Shown here piece after piece: positions 36,539-45,213 of a DNA stretch of 64,000 nt. The DNA comes from Pseudomonas putida (GTDB taxonomy: Bacteria; Pseudomonadota; Gammaproteobacteria; Pseudomonadales; Pseudomonadaceae). Under the pieces are notes generated by a model that saw only the letters and a program-made list of their open reading frames with translations, was not told where the DNA came from and searched no databases. The stretch lies in the NCBI RefSeq assembly GCF_025905425.1, contig NZ_CP109603.1:2950001-3014000 (forward strand). Reading direction: 5' to 3'. A program made the translations under genes and the position numbers. The stretch's first letter is position 1. Each line of letters starts with the position of its first letter.

Positions 36539-37270
36539 ATGCACGCTTTGGGAATGGACTATCGGCACGGCGAGGTGGTTGCCAGCCACTGCCATGCCGA
36601 GGATCAGCTGATCTATGCCGCCAACGGTGTAATGCGCGTGTGCAGCGACGGCGGTAACTGGGTGATCCCCCGTGGGCAGGCGCTGTGGATACCCGCCGGG
36701 GTCAGCCACGAAGTTCGCATGCAGGGCGAGGTGGCCATGCGTACCTTGCTGCTGGGTTCGCACGTTACGCGCTGCCATGTCATTGCCGTCTCGGGCCTGT
36801 TGCGCGAATTGATTCTGGCGGGGTCACGGATGTTGCAACGCGACGAGCCGCTGGGCGAGCACGCGCGGGCGCTGATCCAGCGTGAGCTGGAAACGGCCGA
36901 GCGCATCGATGCTTACGTGCCGGTGCCGCAGCATGCCCGGCTGCGAGCCTGGTGCGAGGGCTTTCTCGAAGACCCGGCCCAGGACCTGACCCTTGAGCAA
37001 TGCGGCGCGCAACTGAACATGAGCGCGCGTACCCTGGCGCGGCTGTTCCAGCGCGAGGTGGGCATGTCTTATGGTGCGTGGCGGGCGCGCACCCGCATGA
37101 TTCTCAGCCAGCAGAGCCTGGCCGACGGCAAGCCGATCCTGAACGTAGCGCTGGACCACGGTTACCAGAGCGCCAGCGCCTTTGCTGCAATGTTCAAGCG
37201 CATCCTTGGCTACAACCCCAGCGACTGGCAAGTCTGCGTGCTGGGCACGGGCGCCGCACCCACGCACTGA
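36539..37270 (+). CDS. AraC-family regulator with cupin sensor, probable regulator of the efflux operon
   Basis: 243 residues. An N-terminal cupin (GEVVASHCHAEDQLIYAANGVMRV, WVIPRGQALWIPAGVSHEV) and a C-terminal double HTH (SARTLARLFQREVGMSYGAWRARTRM, LNVALDHGYQSASAFAAMFKRILGYNPSDW). ATG 36539 has GAGGAG 7-8 bases upstream. It lies 111 bases ahead of the tripartite efflux operon on the same strand, so local regulation is likely. The ligand is unknown. Confidence 0.9.
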   Translation: MHALGMDYRHGEVVASHCHAEDQLIYAANGVMRVCSDGGNWVIPRGQALWIPAGVSHEVRMQGEVAMRTLLLGSHVTRCHVIAVSGLLRELILAGSRMLQRDEPLGEHARALIQRELETAERIDAYVPVPQHARLRAWCEGFLEDPAQDLTLEQCGAQLNMSARTLARLFQREVGMSYGAWRARTRMILSQQSLADGKPILNVALDHGYQSASAFAAMFKRILGYNPSDWQVCVLGTGAAPTH

Positions 37271-37381
37271 GCACCTTGGTTAAGGTTGTCCCACTTGCGC
37301 GCAGGGTTGTCCCGCTTGCGGCAGCGGGGCTGCCCTGCCCCTCGCTAAGCTGGCCTCACGACCCCTCATACGACTTGCGTG

Positions 37382-38866
37382 ATGCCAATACGATCCCTTC
37401 GCTGCCCTGCCAGACGGGCTGCCGCCATCGGCGTGTTCGCCGTACTGTCGGCGTGTACCGGGCAAGCCACAAACGCCCTCCCGCCAACCGCCTTCCAGGC
37501 AACCCCTGTGTTGCACCTGCCTGCCGACGTCAGCGGCCAGGCGCTACCCGCGCGCTGGTGGGAGCTGTATCACGACCCGCAGCTCAACGCCTGGGTGCAG
37601 CAGGCCCTGGAACACAACCAGGACCTGGCGCAGGCCGAAGCCACCGTCCTGGCCATGCTGGCCGGCATTGGCGAATTCGATGCCCAGCGCTGGCCGTCCA
37701 CCTCCATTGGCATGGGCGCGAGCTATGGCAAGAGCGCCGATGACCAGACCTTGGCCGAGGCAACCGACAGCCATGCGCCGTCGCAATGGGCCTTCAACCC
37801 GTCCATCGAGTTGGCCTACCAGGTTGACGTGTGGGGCCAGGTGCGCGCCGCTATCGAACGGGCGCGGGTGCAGGCCGAGGCCAGCCGCGATGCCTTGGAC
37901 CTGGTGCAGCTACACGTGGTCAGCCAGACCACCCGCGCCTACATCGACCAGTGCGTGTACGGCGCCCGCATCGAGGCGGCCAAGCAGTCCCTGAGCACCC
38001 TGGCGCGCAGCGTGCAGCTCAGTGACCGCCAGCGCCAGGCCGGGGTCGCCACCGAGCTCGACGGCGTGCGCCTGCAGGGGTTGCGCGAACAGGTGCGGGC
38101 GCAACTGCCGATGCTGGAGGCACGCCGGCAGATGGCACTGTACGAACTGAGCATGCTCAGTGGCCAGGAACCGGCGGCCCTGGCGGGCAACACCGACGCC
38201 TGCCAGCGCATCCCGAGCCTCGCCGCGCCGTTACCCGCTGGCGACGCCTGGCGCCTGCTCGAACGCCGCCCGGACGTGCGCAAGGCCGAGCGCGAACTGC
38301 AGGCTGCCGCCCTGCAAGTGGACATCGTCAAGGCCGACTTGTACCCGAAGGTCAGCTTCGGCGCCTCGCTGACTTCGTCGGACCACCACCTTACCAACCT
38401 GGGTGGCAGCCGCGCACTGATGCTTGCCATCGGCCCGTTGATTCGCTGGGAGTTTCCCAATATCAAGGCCAACCGCGCACGGGTGAGCAAGGCCCAGGCC
38501 TTGCAACAGGCGCAAATCGCCCATTACCGCGGGGTGGCGTTGGCGGCACTCAAGGATGTGCGCCAGGCCCTGGCCCGCTTCGAGGGTGAGCGCCAACGGG
38601 CCCAGGCCCTGGACGCGGCCTTGGCGCAAGGCCAGCGCGGCTTTGCCCTGGCGCAGAGCAGCTACCGCGCGGGCACCCTCGATGCACTCGCGCTGCTCGA
38701 CAGCGAGCGCGACCTGATCACGGTCAGCGCCCGCCATGTCGAGGCCCAAGGCCGTCTGGCACGTGCCCAGGTCAACTTGTTCCGCGCCCTGGGCGGGCGC
38801 TGGCAATCGTCACCGGCACCCAGCCTGGTGCACCGTTCCCACTCTGAAACTGGAAGCCAACGATGA
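37382..38866 (+). CDS. NodT-family outer-membrane efflux lipoprotein
   Basis: 494 residues from ATG 37382. Signal peptide with lipobox VLSAC (lipidated cysteine at residue 25). Two TolC-like repeats with LPARWWELYHDPQLNAWVQQALEHNQDL and WRLLERRPDVRKAERELQAAALQVDIVKADLYPKVSF, typical of NodT/OprM. It is the first of three genes with overlapping starts and stops (OM factor, adaptor, MFS pump), an EmrAB-type tripartite system spanning the envelope. Confidence 0.93.
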   Translation: MPIRSLRCPARRAAAIGVFAVLSACTGQATNALPPTAFQATPVLHLPADVSGQALPARWWELYHDPQLNAWVQQALEHNQDLAQAEATVLAMLAGIGEFDAQRWPSTSIGMGASYGKSADDQTLAEATDSHAPSQWAFNPSIELAYQVDVWGQVRAAIERARVQAEASRDALDLVQLHVVSQTTRAYIDQCVYGARIEAAKQSLSTLARSVQLSDRQRQAGVATELDGVRLQGLREQVRAQLPMLEARRQMALYELSMLSGQEPAALAGNTDACQRIPSLAAPLPAGDAWRLLERRPDVRKAERELQAAALQVDIVKADLYPKVSFGASLTSSDHHLTNLGGSRALMLAIGPLIRWEFPNIKANRARVSKAQALQQAQIAHYRGVALAALKDVRQALARFEGERQRAQALDAALAQGQRGFALAQSSYRAGTLDALALLDSERDLITVSARHVEAQGRLARAQVNLFRALGGRWQSSPAPSLVHRSHSETGSQR

Positions 38867-40020
38867 ATGTTGCCGTTGCAAAAAACGCGCTGGCGGATGA
38901 CCAGCCCCAAGCGGCTATCACTGCCCCAAGGCCCACCCGTCGCCGCCTGGCGTTGTACGCCGGTGGCGGCCTGACGCTGCTGGCAGCGTTGGCATTCGGC
39001 GGGTACTGGTTTACTACCGGGCGCTACTTGGAAACCACCGATGACGCCTACGTACGCGCCGACTGGGTGGCCCTGAGCGCACGCGTGGCCGGCTATGTGG
39101 CCAAGGTTGAAGTGGAGGACGACCAAACCGTCAAGGCCGGCGATGTGCTGGTACGCCTGCAGAACCGCGACTACCACGCCCGCCTTGACCAAGCCACTGC
39201 CGGCGTCGCCGAAGCGCAGGCCGCGCTGGCAGCCGCCCAGGCCCGCCAGCAAGTGGCTGCTGAACGCATCAACCAGCAACAGCAAGCCATCGTCCAGGCT
39301 GAATCGGCCGTGCACAGTGCCAGCGCCGAGCGCCAGCGCAGCGAGCTGGACATGCAGCGCTACCGGGGCCTGGTGCGCGATGACGCAGCCACCGTGCAGC
39401 GCCTGGAAGCCGCCCATGCCAGCGCCGTGCAAGCCGGGGCCGCGCTGCAAGGCGCGCAGGCGCGTTTACATCAGCAGCGCTCCCAGCTGGCGATGGCCAA
39501 GGCACAGGCGCTGGCGGCCGATGCCGAGATCAAGCAACGGACGGCCGGCCTGACCCGTGCCCAGGCCCGCCAGGCGCTGGCTGATCAAGACACCCAGGAC
39601 ACCGTCCTGCGCGCGCCCATCGACGGTGTGGTCGGCCAACGCCGCGTGCGTGCTGGGCAGTACGTGGTACCCGGCCAGCCGCTGCTGGCGGTGGTGCCGT
39701 TGCAGCAGACCTACGTGGTCGCCAACTACAAGGAAACCCAGCTGGCCCACATGCGCCCGGGGCAACCCGTGCAGGTCCGTGTCGACAGCTTCTCCAGCCG
39801 GTCTCTGCAAGGTCACGTGGCGAGCTTCTCGCCAGCGTCCGGCAACGTCTTCGCGCTGCTGCCATCGGACAACGCCACCGGCAACTTCACCAAGATCGTC
39901 CAGCGCTTTCCTGTACGCATCGTGCTCGACCGACCAACAGACGGCCTGCAGATACTGCCCGGTATGTCGGTGGTGACCACCGTCGACACCCGCACCGTGG
40001 AGCCTGCCGATGAGCGGTGA
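38863..40020 (+). CDS. EmrA-like membrane fusion protein
   Basis: 385 residues. One N-terminal helix (about 28-48), then the EmrA pattern YLETTDDAYVRADWVALSARVAGYVAKVEVEDDQTVKAGDVLVRLQNRDY, a coiled-coil hairpin and DTVLRAPIDGVVGQRRVRAGQYV. The ATG overlaps the OM-factor stop (ATGA at 38863) and its end overlaps the pump gene, so the three are translationally coupled. Confidence 0.94.
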   Translation: MNVAVAKNALADDQPQAAITAPRPTRRRLALYAGGGLTLLAALAFGGYWFTTGRYLETTDDAYVRADWVALSARVAGYVAKVEVEDDQTVKAGDVLVRLQNRDYHARLDQATAGVAEAQAALAAAQARQQVAAERINQQQQAIVQAESAVHSASAERQRSELDMQRYRGLVRDDAATVQRLEAAHASAVQAGAALQGAQARLHQQRSQLAMAKAQALAADAEIKQRTAGLTRAQARQALADQDTQDTVLRAPIDGVVGQRRVRAGQYVVPGQPLLAVVPLQQTYVVANYKETQLAHMRPGQPVQVRVDSFSSRSLQGHVASFSPASGNVFALLPSDNATGNFTKIVQRFPVRIVLDRPTDGLQILPGMSVVTTVDTRTVEPADER

Positions 40021-41524
40021 GCAAAAGGTACCGTTGCGCGCCTGGGTGGCCGTGTTCGGCGGCTTGCTCGGGTGTTTCATGGCCGGCATGAATGTGCACG
40101 TCACCAGCGCGGCGCTGCCCGAAATCCGCGGCTCGTTGGGCGCCAGTTTCGAGGAAGGCTCGTGGATCTCCACTGCGTACCTGGTGGCGGAAATCGTCAT
40201 GATCCCGCTGACGGCCTGGCTGGTCGAAGTGTTCTCCATGCGCCGGGTGATGTGGACGGGTTCGTTCATCTTCCTGCTCGCGTCGATTGCCTGCTCGTGG
40301 GCACCCAACCTTGAAGCGATGATCACCCTCAGGGTGATCCAGGGGGCGGCCGGCGCGGTGCTCATCCCGCTCTCGTTCCAGCTGATCATCACCGAACTGC
40401 CCGCCAGCAAGATGGCCATGGGCATGGCCCTGTTCAGCCTGGCCAACAGCGTGGCCCAGGCGGCCGGCCCGTCGATTGGCGGCTGGTTGACCGATGCCTA
40501 CTCGTGGCGCTGGATTTTCTACCTGCAGCTGTTCCCCGGTGTCGCGCTGCTGCTGGCCATCGCCTGGTCGATCGATGCCAAACCCATGCAACTGAGCCTG
40601 TTGCGCCGTGGCGACTGGCTGGGCATAACAGCCATGGTCGTTGGCTTGGGCGGCCTGCAGATCGTGCTGGAAGAAGGCGGCCGGCTGGACTGGTTCGGTT
40701 CGACCTTCATCGTCGGCATATCGATCATCGCCGGCCTGGCGCTGGTGGCATTCGTGTTCACGCAGCTGTACGGCCAGCGCTCATTCATCAATTTGCGCCT
40801 GCTGGGGCGGTACAACTTCGGGGTCGCCAGCATTGCAATGTTCATCTTTGGCGGCGCCACCTTTGGCCTGGTGTTCCTGGTGCCCAACTATCTTTCTCAG
40901 TTGCAAGGCTATAGCGCCAGGGATGTGGGGGTGGCGCTGATCGCCTATGGCGTGGTGCAGCTGCTGCTGGCGCCGTTGATGCCACGGCTGATGGCCTGGA
41001 CCAGCGCCAAGTTCATGGTGGCCAGCGGTTTTCTGATCATGGCCGGTGGCTGCTGGTTGGGCGCAAGCTTGACCATCGACAGCGCCGATAACGTCATCAT
41101 CCCGTCTACGGTGGTACGGGGCATTGGCCAGCCGTTCATCATGGTCGCGCTGTCGGTGCTGGCGGTGGCGGGGCTGGAAAAGCGCGAAGCCGGCTCGGCC
41201 TCGGCGGTGTTTTCCATGTTGCGCAACCTTGGGGGCGCCATAGGCACCGCCGCGTTGACGCAGATCGTGGCAACGCGCGAGCGCTATCACAGCGAGCGCA
41301 TTCACGAACATGTCACGGTGTTCGCACCCAGTGTGCAGGAGCGCATCAGCCAGACCGTGCAGAGTTGGCTGCCGGCCCAGCAGCAAGCGCTGGAGGGGCT
41401 GGCGGGGACCATTCGACGCGAAGCCTACCTGATGGCTTACAGCGATGCGTTCTACCTGGCGTGCCTGGCGTTGATAGGCTGCGCGGTGGCGGCGCTGGTG
41501 TTGCGGACCAAGCAACCGGCTTAA
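40010..41524 (+). CDS. EmrB/QacA-family MFS drug exporter
   Basis: 504 residues, 14-helix DHA2 type. Motifs include ALPEIRGSLGASFEEGSWISTAYLVAEIVMIPLTAWLVE (loop-1 region) and antiporter motif C (GPSIGGWLTDAYSWRWIFYL). It is coupled to the EmrA-like gene by an 11-base overlap. The complete set with its own outer-membrane lipoprotein and AraC regulator suggests extrusion of lipophilic acids, antibiotics or aromatic compounds. The exact substrate is unknown. Confidence 0.94.
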   Translation: MSGEQKVPLRAWVAVFGGLLGCFMAGMNVHVTSAALPEIRGSLGASFEEGSWISTAYLVAEIVMIPLTAWLVEVFSMRRVMWTGSFIFLLASIACSWAPNLEAMITLRVIQGAAGAVLIPLSFQLIITELPASKMAMGMALFSLANSVAQAAGPSIGGWLTDAYSWRWIFYLQLFPGVALLLAIAWSIDAKPMQLSLLRRGDWLGITAMVVGLGGLQIVLEEGGRLDWFGSTFIVGISIIAGLALVAFVFTQLYGQRSFINLRLLGRYNFGVASIAMFIFGGATFGLVFLVPNYLSQLQGYSARDVGVALIAYGVVQLLLAPLMPRLMAWTSAKFMVASGFLIMAGGCWLGASLTIDSADNVIIPSTVVRGIGQPFIMVALSVLAVAGLEKREAGSASAVFSMLRNLGGAIGTAALTQIVATRERYHSERIHEHVTVFAPSVQERISQTVQSWLPAQQQALEGLAGTIRREAYLMAYSDAFYLACLALIGCAVAALVLRTKQPA

Positions 41525-41536
41525 GCACACACAAAA

Positions 41537-41556
41537 CGGCCCGCAATCGCGGGCCG
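41537..41556. terminator. Bidirectional terminator between efflux operon and adhP
   Basis: CGGCCCGC (41537-41544), AATC, GCGGGCCG (41549-41556): a perfect 8-bp stem between convergent stops, preceded by AAAA and so ending in TTTT for the minus-strand transcript. Confidence 0.75.
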
Positions 41557-41578
41557 GCTTCACGTGTGCAAGCAGCGT

Positions 41579-42589
41579 TCAATCGGCGAAATGGATCACC
41601 ATGCGGCCTTTGATCGTGCCCTCTTGCATTTCCTCGAAGATGTCATTGATGTCTTCGATCGGGCGCAGGGTCACCTTCGGCACCACCTTGCCTTGCGCGG
41701 CGAACTCAAAGGCTTCGTGCAAATCCTGGCGAGTACCGACCAGCGAACCCACCACCTCGATGCCGTCGAGCACCAGGCGCGGAATATCCAGGCTCATGGC
41801 TTCTGGCGGCAGCCCCACAGCCACCAGGCGCCCGCCAGCACGCAGTGCATCGACCGCCGAGTTGAAGGCGCTTTTTGCCACCGCTGTGACCACGGCCGCA
41901 TGGGCGCCGCCCGTCTTGGCCTGGATGACTTTCGCAGCGTCTTCATCGCGCGGGTTGACCACCAGGTCGGCGCCCATTTCGCGGGCGAAGGCCAGTTGTG
42001 CATCGTTCACGTCGATGGCGATGACCCGGGCGTTGAAGACGTTCTTGGCGTACTGCAGGGCAAGGTTGCCCAGGCCGCCCAGGCCGTAGATCGCCAACCA
42101 TTGCCCAGGGCGAATATTCGACGACTTCACCGCCTTGTAGGTGGTCACACCGGCGCAGGTGATGCTGCTGGCCGCTGCCGAGTCGAGCCCATCCGGCACT
42201 TTTACCGCATAGTCCGCCACCACGATGCACGCCTCGGCCATGCCACCGTCAACCGTATAGCCTGAGTTCTTCACCTCACGGCACAGCGTCTCGTTGCCGC
42301 TGTTGCAGTATTCGCAGTGCCCGCAGCCCTGGAAGAACCACGCCACGCTAGCCCGGTCCCCAGGCTTGAGCGAGGTGACACCCGGCCCCACTTCCACGAC
42401 CACGCCAATCCCTTCGTGGCCCAGAATCACACCTGTCTTGTCGCCGAAATCGCCATTTTTGACGTGCAGGTCCGTATGGCAAACGCCACAGCACTGCATC
42501 TTCAGCAACGCTTCCCCGTGCGCCAGTGGCCGCAGTGTTTTTTCCACCACATCCACGCGACGCCCTTTGGCAACAACAGCAGCTTTCAT
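41579..42589 (-). CDS. adhP: Zinc-dependent alcohol dehydrogenase
   Basis: 336 residues. Medium-chain dehydrogenase with catalytic zinc ligands C37 and H58 and C145, structural zinc cysteines C89, C92, C95 and C103 ([16 protein letters not shown]), and the nucleotide-binding GLGGLG at 169-174. It matches AdhP (propanol-preferring alcohol dehydrogenase, NAD-dependent), which oxidises short primary alcohols. Single gene; a GGAGG Shine-Dalgarno precedes the ATG on the minus strand (42594-42600 region). Confidence 0.93.
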   Translation of the reverse strand: MKAAVVAKGRRVDVVEKTLRPLAHGEALLKMQCCGVCHTDLHVKNGDFGDKTGVILGHEGIGVVVEVGPGVTSLKPGDRASVAWFFQGCGHCEYCNSGNETLCREVKNSGYTVDGGMAEACIVVADYAVKVPDGLDSAAASSITCAGVTTYKAVKSSNIRPGQWLAIYGLGGLGNLALQYAKNVFNARVIAIDVNDAQLAFAREMGADLVVNPRDEDAAKVIQAKTGGAHAAVVTAVAKSAFNSAVDALRAGGRLVAVGLPPEAMSLDIPRLVLDGIEVVGSLVGTRQDLHEAFEFAAQGKVVPKVTLRPIEDINDIFEEMQEGTIKGRMVIHFAD

Positions 42590-42710
42590 AAATACCTCCG
42601 TGTCTGGCTGAGTGAGCTTGAGAGAGTGCCCGGGTCAGCATAGTGGTGGATTGATGAAGTGGCGTTGCTTCAAGTCAGGTTTTGAAAAGGGGGCAGCGAA
42701 AAGCGGCACA

Positions 42711-43907
42711 CTAACCAAAGGTACTGATAAACGGCCCTGCAGACTGTCGAATTGCGCTCACCACATGGGGTGCTTGCTCACAGAGTTCAGGAGAGCGAGC
42801 CAGAACATGCTCCAGCACCTGCAATTGTTCGCGAATGACTTCCTTTGGCCGAGCCACATCACAGGTGGCAGCAAAGTCCATCAACCCTTGCCGTGAAGCG
42901 AACAACGACTTGTTGCCGCCCAGGTCCAGGGCCAGTACATCCTCTGGGATATACGCCGTGGTATTGACGATGTCGTACGCTGGTGCGAGCCTCGCGTCAC
43001 GCTGGGTGGGGTCGGAATACAGCAAACCGAAATTCTTCAGGTGGGCATCGCCATTGCCAATGATGCAGCTCAGGCTCACCATGGCAAACAATTGCGCCAG
43101 TGAACCTTGCACCTGCTCAGACGGACAGAACAGACGAATAGCCTTGGCGATCGCCGCGTAGCTCTTACTGTACTTCTGCTCCGCAGCAAGCCCCATCAGT
43201 GCAGCCATGTCCTCGAAACCAATTGGATTGAGTTGCGCATCTCGATCAAAGCGGCGCATGACGAACAGCTTGGTGTTATCAGACAGATAGAACTCCGGCA
43301 CCGGGATCCCCACCTCCTTGGCAACGGACATGCAGAGAAACTCGTTGATTGCCAGCCCCGGGAACTCGTCCCGCCCGCTTTTGATAATCAGATCAGATGT
43401 TTTTGAGGTGAATCGCTGCGGCGTACCGCTGTGCTCCTCTGGCACCAAAACCTTGGGCTGCACGCCCGAAATTCCAGCGCGTAGGATGTAGCGGTCCACG
43501 AGACCAGCAAATATGTCTTCTGCACCATCCCAAGTCAGGATTTCCTCCAGTCGCTCGCCAGGGAACTGCTGGCGACGCAAGAGCGCATCCACCTCAGGTG
43601 AACTCACTGCTACCCGCCCGATTGGCGAGCTACTACCCGAGAGCGCCAACAGCAGCATCGGATCAACATTCACGACCTTGGCCAGACGGTTACGCAATTG
43701 CTCCAGAACATAGCCCTCAGGCAAATTCATCTGGAAGATCGGGTGCAGTTCTCGGTGACGGTATTCCTCCAGGCGCAACGGCATCAGAAGACTGATCGCA
43801 GCATGAGCCGCAGCGTCTTCACGGTAACGAAACAGGTAGTCGCCAGCGGAACTGAAGACTGTCCCGCTCTCCCCTCCTGGTGTTGCAACCCGCAGCATGG
43901 CCGTCAT
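42711..43907 (-). CDS. hipA: HipA-family serine/threonine kinase toxin
   Basis: 398 residues. The kinase fold shows SGVQPKVLV (147-155, the P-loop with the autophosphorylated-serine position), IIGNGDAHLKNFGLLY with catalytic D287 and N292, and APAYDIVNT with Mg-binding D312. E. coli HipA inactivates glutamyl-tRNA synthetase by phosphorylation and causes persistence. The start ATG overlaps the HipB stop (TGATG at 43909-43905), so expression is coupled. Confidence 0.9.
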   Translation of the reverse strand: MTAMLRVATPGGESGTVFSSAGDYLFRYREDAAAHAAISLLMPLRLEEYRHRELHPIFQMNLPEGYVLEQLRNRLAKVVNVDPMLLLALSGSSSPIGRVAVSSPEVDALLRRQQFPGERLEEILTWDGAEDIFAGLVDRYILRAGISGVQPKVLVPEEHSGTPQRFTSKTSDLIIKSGRDEFPGLAINEFLCMSVAKEVGIPVPEFYLSDNTKLFVMRRFDRDAQLNPIGFEDMAALMGLAAEQKYSKSYAAIAKAIRLFCPSEQVQGSLAQLFAMVSLSCIIGNGDAHLKNFGLLYSDPTQRDARLAPAYDIVNTTAYIPEDVLALDLGGNKSLFASRQGLMDFAATCDVARPKEVIREQLQVLEHVLARSPELCEQAPHVVSAIRQSAGPFISTFG

Positions 43908-44158
43908 CAGTCGAACACTCCCTGAATCTCATCCAACGTTGGCATGGCCGCAGGTTCTAGCGCGAATTCGCAGTCCAAGGCGCCCACCACTCGAGCATAA
44001 GCAGCCATCCCTACAGAGGGGTCGCCTCGCTCGATTGCGATAACCTTCTGCCGAGTAACGCCGGCCAACGCCGCCAGTTTGGCTTGAGTGAACCCGCGAT
44101 TCAGACGGCGCTGGCGAACCTGCTGACCAAGGCGTGCGATGATAAAAGAAGAATCCAT
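43907..44158 (-). CDS. hipB: HipB-family antitoxin (XRE HTH)
   Basis: 83 residues. The HTH reads LGQQVRQRRLNRGFTQAKLAALAGVTRQKVIAIERGDPSVGM. It is the first gene of the pair. HipB proteins repress their own promoter through inverted repeats, and a suitable repeat is present immediately upstream (44166-44197). Confidence 0.9.
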   Translation of the reverse strand: MDSSFIIARLGQQVRQRRLNRGFTQAKLAALAGVTRQKVIAIERGDPSVGMAAYARVVGALDCEFALEPAAMPTLDEIQGVFD

Positions 44159-44165
44159 GTTCTAC

Positions 44166-44197
44166 ATACGTAACAATTTAAAGTAAATGTAACGTAT
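44166..44197. promoter_or_regulatory. Candidate HipB operator
   Basis: ATACGTAACA (44166-44175) and TGTAACGTAT (44188-44197) are inverted arms matching at nine of ten positions around an AT-rich 12-base spacer, 7 bases upstream of hipB. The AT-rich centre likely includes the promoter. Confidence 0.6.
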
Positions 44198-44220
44198 ACC
44201 TAACCTTGAAAAATATCAAA

Positions 44221-45210
44221 CTACCCCCGCAGGTTCAGCCCCAGTGCAAACACCGCCGCAGCCAGCGCAACCAGCGACACGGCATTGCGACTCAGGTAGG
44301 CAACCCAGCCCGGTGCGGCCAACTGCTCCAGCTGGGCCTGGCAGTGGCGCTGGTTGTCCAGCAGCGTGGCCAGCTGGGCTTCCATGCGGTCCACGCGCTG
44401 GGCCTGGGTGCTGGTGGCCAAGGCGAGCTTTTTCAGCGCCGTGGTCACGGTGGTCGACAGGCTTTCCCTGGCTAGCGTGCTGGCGGCCAGGTGCTTTTTC
44501 AGCTCTTCGAGCTGCCCTTCCTGGGCCAGTAGCTTGTGCTGGTGCTGTTCGAGGTTTTTCCGGATCACGGCCTCTTTTTGCACGCGGGCCAGGGTGCTGG
44601 TCACCAGCTTCTGGTGCTGCGCATCGATCTTGGCGTCCAGGGCCGTCAGTTCGGTTTGCTGGTTGCCCTGGACCCAGGCCAGCCGCTCCACTTCCTGGGT
44701 GCAATAGGCGTAGCCATCGGCCAATGCCAGCAAGTCGTCGATCTGCTGCTTGAACTCGCACAGCACCACCAGGGCCCCTTCCTGGTTGCCCTCCAGCGTC
44801 ACCGCGTCCGCCTGCAGGCGTTCGATCTCGCGCACCAGCGCGTCATTGAAGCCGCGCAGCACCTTGTTGTTGGCCGTGTGCAACTGGGTCAGCAGTTGCA
44901 CCACGCTCTGGGTCACCGCCAGGCTTTCACCCACCTGCCGGACCATGTCGGCCAGGTCTTTGTCGTTTTTGCCGGTGAGGCCGCCCCAGAACGAGTCCCA
45001 GGTGCCTTGCTGCCTGAACGCCTCGAGCTGCTCACGCGCGCCCTTGTTGTTGACGATGGCCTCGTGCAGCTTGCGCAGCCCGTGCTCGAAGTCCTTGAGC
45101 TGGTCGCGCTCCTCGCGCGGGGCAGGCAGCGCATCAGTGGTGGGAACCGGCTCGATCATCCTGAGTCGACCGGTGAACTGGGTGGCGAGCTCGGTTGTAA
45201 GTTTGAACAC
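44221..45210 (-). CDS. Coiled-coil protein with C-terminal membrane anchor, partner of the GIY-YIG protein
   Basis: 329 residues from GTG 45210 (AGGAG about nine bases upstream, inside the end of the preceding gene). Nearly all helical. Long coiled coils run from about 30 to 300 (REERDQLKDFEHGLRKLHEA, then KEAVIRKNLEQHQHKLLAQE, then RMEAQLATLLDNQRHCQAQL), and the end is a hydrophobic helix (VSLVALAAAVFALGL), so it is probably tail-anchored. No enzymatic motif. It starts 3 bases after the stop of the GIY-YIG gene, which makes a two-gene operon very likely. I do not recognise the family. Confidence 0.78.
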   Translation of the reverse strand: MFKLTTELATQFTGRLRMIEPVPTTDALPAPREERDQLKDFEHGLRKLHEAIVNNKGAREQLEAFRQQGTWDSFWGGLTGKNDKDLADMVRQVGESLAVTQSVVQLLTQLHTANNKVLRGFNDALVREIERLQADAVTLEGNQEGALVVLCEFKQQIDDLLALADGYAYCTQEVERLAWVQGNQQTELTALDAKIDAQHQKLVTSTLARVQKEAVIRKNLEQHQHKLLAQEGQLEELKKHLAASTLARESLSTTVTTALKKLALATSTQAQRVDRMEAQLATLLDNQRHCQAQLEQLAAPGWVAYLSRNAVSLVALAAAVFALGLNLRG

Positions 45211-45213
45211 CTG

